DNA from: an uncultured Sphingomonas sp.
Lineage (GTDB): Bacteria > Pseudomonadota > Alphaproteobacteria > Sphingomonadales > Sphingomonadaceae
DNA: 8,198 bases
Assembly: GCA_902806295.1 (NCBI GenBank)
Contig: CADCWB010000139.1
Span: 1 to 8,198, forward strand
Reading direction: 5' to 3'
This document shows positions 6,429 to 8,198 of the stretch, one piece after another; the first letter of the stretch is position 1; every line of letters starts with the position of its first letter. Position numbers and translations under genes: made by a program. The notes beneath the pieces were generated by a model that worked only from the letters and a program-made list of their open reading frames with translations, was not told where the DNA came from and did no database searches.

Positions 6429-6581
6429 ATGACCCAGGACGGCAAACGCGTGGCCAAATATGCGGCGGTTGGTGCACTTATCGCCATTCCCATCCCGATC
6501 GTCGGCCCGATCATCGGCGGCATCGTCGGCGCGGTGATGGGGCACAACAAGAACAAGCGCGAGGCTCGCGGCTACTACTGA
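6429..6581 (+). CDS. Small glycine-rich single-span membrane protein (50 aa), function unknown
   Basis: The start is fixed by a strong AAGGAG at 6416-6421, seven bases before ATG 6429. The 50-residue product has a short basic N-terminus (TQDGKRVAKY). A hydrophobic core at about 11-38 has Gly at 15, 26, 30, 31, 34 and 38, the spacing of a glycine zipper, broken by Pro 21, 23 and 27. The tail is basic and polar (HNKNKREARGYY). One membrane span, or a hairpin at the prolines, is plausible. Similar small Gly-zipper proteins are common in proteobacteria, mostly without known function. It lies on the opposite strand between phhA and phhB, and its stop overlaps the phhB stop by seven bases in convergent orientation. 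No family name can be given. Coding status is well supported by the Shine-Dalgarno and composition. Confidence 0.75.
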   Translation: MTQDGKRVAKYAAVGALIAIPIPIVGPIIGGIVGAVMGHNKNKREARGYY

Positions 6582-6832
6582 GCGCCTCCCTCCGCCAACC
6601 GATCGATCACTGCGGCGAGGGCCAGGTCGCGCTCCGTGATACGGCGCGCGTCATGGCTGGTCAGCCGGAAGTCGACCCGGTTCCAGACGGAGGTGAACTC
6701 GGGATGGTGGTCGACCTTCTCCGCATGCAGCGCGACGCGGGTCAGGAAGGCGAATGCTTCGGCAAAGTCGCGAAAGCGATAGCTCCGCCGCAACGCGCCG
6801 TTATCTTGGGTCCAGCCCTCGGGTATGTTCAT
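6575..6832 (-). CDS. phhB: Pterin-4a-carbinolamine dehydratase (4a-hydroxytetrahydrobiopterin dehydratase)
   Basis: It dehydrates the 4a-hydroxytetrahydropterin left by phenylalanine hydroxylase, so that the cofactor can be reduced again. The 85-residue product carries the family's catalytic signature: KVDHHPEF (39-46) with His42-His43, the VWNRVDFRLTSH segment (49-60) ending in His60, then ITERDLALAAVID (65-77). The 17-residue spacing from the second His to the third equals that in the mammalian enzyme (62 to 79). It is slightly short at the N-terminus but includes the whole fold. ATG 6832 is chosen over an in-frame TTG at 6841, because MNIPEGW fits family N-termini. The Shine-Dalgarno is weak. 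It is on the same strand as phhA but separated by the 50-aa gene and the attenuator, so read-through from phhB into phhA would meet the terminator. Confidence 0.93.
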   Translation of the reverse strand: MNIPEGWTQDNGALRRSYRFRDFAEAFAFLTRVALHAEKVDHHPEFTSVWNRVDFRLTSHDARRITERDLALAAVIDRLAEGGAQ

Positions 6833-6973
6833 CGGGCGCAACTAGCACAGCCGCTGTCCTACTGCTCCCCTGATGCGCTAAGCCGGGCTTATGATGTTTC
6901 CGCAAACGCACGATCGTCTCGCCCAGCGCGATACGGATCCTTGCGCGGGGGCGAACAGGACGGGGACGTAGTG

Positions 6974-6991
6974 TCTATGTTGTCCATGTTG
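6974..6991 (+). repeat. Tandem 9-bp repeat upstream of hppD (possible operator)
   Basis: TCTATGTTG is followed directly by TCCATGTTG, two 9-bp units with one mismatch, about 80 bp before the hppD ATG. Direct repeats near one helical turn can be a regulator's half-sites, and hppD genes are commonly regulated by tyrosine-pathway regulators. No regulator gene is in the window, so the role is only a guess and chance repetition is possible. Confidence 0.35.
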
Positions 6992-7000
6992 AACCGGCGC

Positions 7001-7033
7001 CCACCCGCCGGCGCGACTTGCCAAGCCGGGTGG
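7001..7033 (+). other. Hairpin in the probable 5' untranslated region of hppD
   Basis: CCACC (7001-7005) can pair with GGTGG (7029-7033), and CGGC (7009-7012) with GCCG (7025-7028), with a 3-nt bulge and a 12-nt loop. No T-tract follows, so it is not an intrinsic terminator. It ends 25 bases before the hppD Shine-Dalgarno and might stabilise the mRNA. It could also be a by-product of high GC. Confidence 0.35.
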
Positions 7034-7070
7034 TGCGGAGCAGGAGCAGTGCAACGACAGGAGACCCGCC

Positions 7071-8159
7071 ATGGCCACCGCCACCGCTGAACTGACCCCG
7101 CTTGGTCTTGAGAACCCGATGGGCACCGACGGCTTCGAGTTCGTCGAATATGCCGCGCCCGATCCCGAGCTGCTCCGCTCGCTGTTCGCCAAGCTCGGCT
7201 TTCCGGCCATTGCGCGCCATCGGCAGCAAGACATCACCTTGCATCGGCAAGGCGACATCAACTTCCTGATCAACGCGCATGACGAGAGCCATGCCGCTGA
7301 CTTCGCGTCCGAGCACGGTCCCTCCGCAGTGGCCATGGCTTTTCGGGTCAAGGATGCGTCTGCAGCCCATGCGCGGGCACTGGAACTTGGCGCGACCGAC
7401 ATGAGCGCGCGCGGGCTCGGCTGGCCGGCCATCGAAGGGATTGGGGGTTCGCTGCTCTACCTGGTCGATCGTTATGGCGTGAACGGCAGCGCCTACGGCG
7501 ACGACCAGTGGGACTTCGAGCCCGACGCCGAGGCGCGGATGGAGCAAGCTCACAGCCACCTCGTCTACCTCGACCACCTGACCCACAACGTCCACCGCGG
7601 CCGCATGGCGCACTGGGCCGACTTCTATGAGAGGCTCTTCAATTTCCGCGAGATCCGCTACTTCGACATCGAGGGCAAGGTCACGGGCCTGTTCTCCAAG
7701 GCGATGACCAGCCCGGACGGCAAGATCCGCATCCCTCTGAACGAAAGCCAGGACGACAAGAGCCAGATCGAGGAGTTCCTGCGCGAATATGGCGGCGAGG
7801 GCATCCAGCACATCGCGCTCGGCTCCACCGACATCTACGCCTCGGTCGACATCCTGTCCGTGCGCGGCATTCCGTTCCAGGATACGCCCGAGACCTATTA
7901 CGACCTGCTGGACGAGCGGGTGAAGGACCACGGCGAGCCGCTTGGGGAACTCAAGAAGCGCCGCATCCTGGTCGACGGCGCGCCGACCGAAGGGCAGGGC
8001 CTGCTGCTGCAGATCTTCACCCAGAACGTGATCGGCCCCATCTTCTACGAGATCATCCAGCGCAAAGGGAACGAGGGCTTCGGCGAGGGCAACTTCAAGG
8101 CGCTGTTCGAAAGCATCGAGCTGGATCAGATTCGGCGCGGGGTGATCAGTGCGGAGTGA
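7071..8159 (+). CDS. hppD: 4-hydroxyphenylpyruvate dioxygenase
   Basis: It converts 4-hydroxyphenylpyruvate and O2 to homogentisate and CO2, the committed step of tyrosine breakdown. The 362-residue product has the two-domain vicinal-oxygen-chelate layout. The N-terminal half (~20-150) lacks the metal site. The C-terminal half (~160-350) carries the Fe(II) ligands: His169 in YLDHLTHNV (166-174), His247 in GIQHIALGS (244-252) and Glu327 in IFYEIIQRKG (324-333). The sequence GEGNFKALFESIE (338-350) is the usual closing helix. Length and ligand spacing are normal. ATG 7071 is supported by AGGAGA at 7059-7064. It is divergent from phhB; with phhA and phhB it forms a Phe-to-homogentisate set. The aromatic aminotransferase and homogentisate 1,2-dioxygenase needed to complete the pathway are not in the window. 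Confidence 0.96.
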   Translation: MATATAELTPLGLENPMGTDGFEFVEYAAPDPELLRSLFAKLGFPAIARHRQQDITLHRQGDINFLINAHDESHAADFASEHGPSAVAMAFRVKDASAAHARALELGATDMSARGLGWPAIEGIGGSLLYLVDRYGVNGSAYGDDQWDFEPDAEARMEQAHSHLVYLDHLTHNVHRGRMAHWADFYERLFNFREIRYFDIEGKVTGLFSKAMTSPDGKIRIPLNESQDDKSQIEEFLREYGGEGIQHIALGSTDIYASVDILSVRGIPFQDTPETYYDLLDERVKDHGEPLGELKKRRILVDGAPTEGQGLLLQIFTQNVIGPIFYEIIQRKGNEGFGEGNFKALFESIELDQIRRGVISAE

Positions 8160-8171
8160 GTTAGCCACACC

Positions 8172-8198
8172 TCTCATGCTGAGGAGTGACTGAGCGGA
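8172..8198. repeat. Probable left end of an extragenic palindromic repeat, cut by the window
   Basis: Thirteen bases after the hppD stop, CTCATGCTGAG (8173-8183) forms a perfect 4-bp stem around TGC and is followed by GAGTGACTGAGCGGA. This wording (CTCATGCTGAGGAG, then CTGAGCG) resembles the dispersed extragenic repeats common in sphingomonads and other Alphaproteobacteria. The call rests on resemblance from memory; the rest of the element lies outside the window. Confidence 0.4.

Larger units (their letters stand above)
6842..7070. promoter_or_regulatory. Divergent control region between phhB and hppD
   Basis: These 229 bases separate the two divergent aromatic-pathway genes and should hold both promoters. 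Visible items are an inverted repeat ACAGC-C-GCTGT (6847-6857) just before phhB, a 9-bp tandem repeat at 6974-6991, a hairpin at 7001-7033, and the hppD Shine-Dalgarno AGGAGA at 7059-7064. No -35/-10 pair close to consensus was found on either strand. A short ORF from ATG 6977 runs into the hppD start region but has no Shine-Dalgarno and is not called. Confidence 0.5.

Noticed and set aside
6833..6841. Upstream TTG start for phhB
   Set aside because: ATG 6832 gives the family-like MNIPEGW start; the TTG only adds three residues.
6410..7090. 226-codon + strand frame covering phhB and the divergent region
   Set aside because: It runs antisense to phhB with its strong signature, and its start overlaps the 50-aa gene in another frame.
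6977..7090. Short uORF in front of hppD as a second attenuator leader
   Set aside because: It has no Shine-Dalgarno, no run of aromatic codons and no T-tracted terminator follows.
6975..8177. 400-codon - strand open frame opposite hppD
   Set aside because: It is entirely antisense to hppD, which has all iron ligands; long antisense frames are expected at this GC content.

Overview
The window is high-GC DNA (about two thirds G+C by eye) with tightly packed genes, weak Shine-Dalgarno sites in several places, and proteins of alphaproteobacterial flavour. A sphingomonad (Sphingomonas or a close relative) is my best guess. This is an inference from gene style and the repeat-like sequence at the right end, not a proven assignment.

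Left part (1-2367, + strand): the last codons of an upstream gene, then a two-gene unit. It encodes a flavin reductase-like FMN-binding protein and, 15 bp later, a large fusion of a cyclic-nucleotide-binding-like domain, a thioredoxin-fold-like linker and a thioredoxin reductase-like FAD/NAD(P)H module. The fusion lacks the thioredoxin reductase CxxC. A DUF808/YedI-type membrane protein (2369-3340, - strand) converges on it with a single base between the stop codons.

Middle part (3341-5427): a short divergent intergenic region, then a class II seryl-tRNA synthetase of a form unlike the usual alphaproteobacterial one. An alpha/beta hydrolase follows 7 nt later.

Right part (5424-8159): aromatic amino acid metabolism. 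phhA (phenylalanine 4-hydroxylase, - strand) and phhB (pterin-4a-carbinolamine dehydratase, - strand) make tyrosine from phenylalanine and regenerate the pterin cofactor. hppD (+ strand) takes 4-hydroxyphenylpyruvate, the transamination product of tyrosine, to homogentisate. A 50-codon glycine-rich membrane peptide gene lies on the opposite strand between phhA and phhB.

Most interesting observation: the region upstream of phhA (6210-6328, - strand) has the full layout of a ribosome-mediated transcription attenuator. There is a 19-codon leader ORF with tandem Tyr codons, a pause hairpin starting within those codons, a segment that can pair with the terminator's left arm, and a GC-rich intrinsic terminator with a T5 tract ending 18 nt before the phhA start codon. 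The predicted logic is that scarce charged tRNA-Tyr stalls the ribosome on Tyr-Tyr, the antiterminator forms, and the tyrosine-producing hydroxylase is expressed. No RNA genes, insertion sequences or CRISPR arrays were seen.
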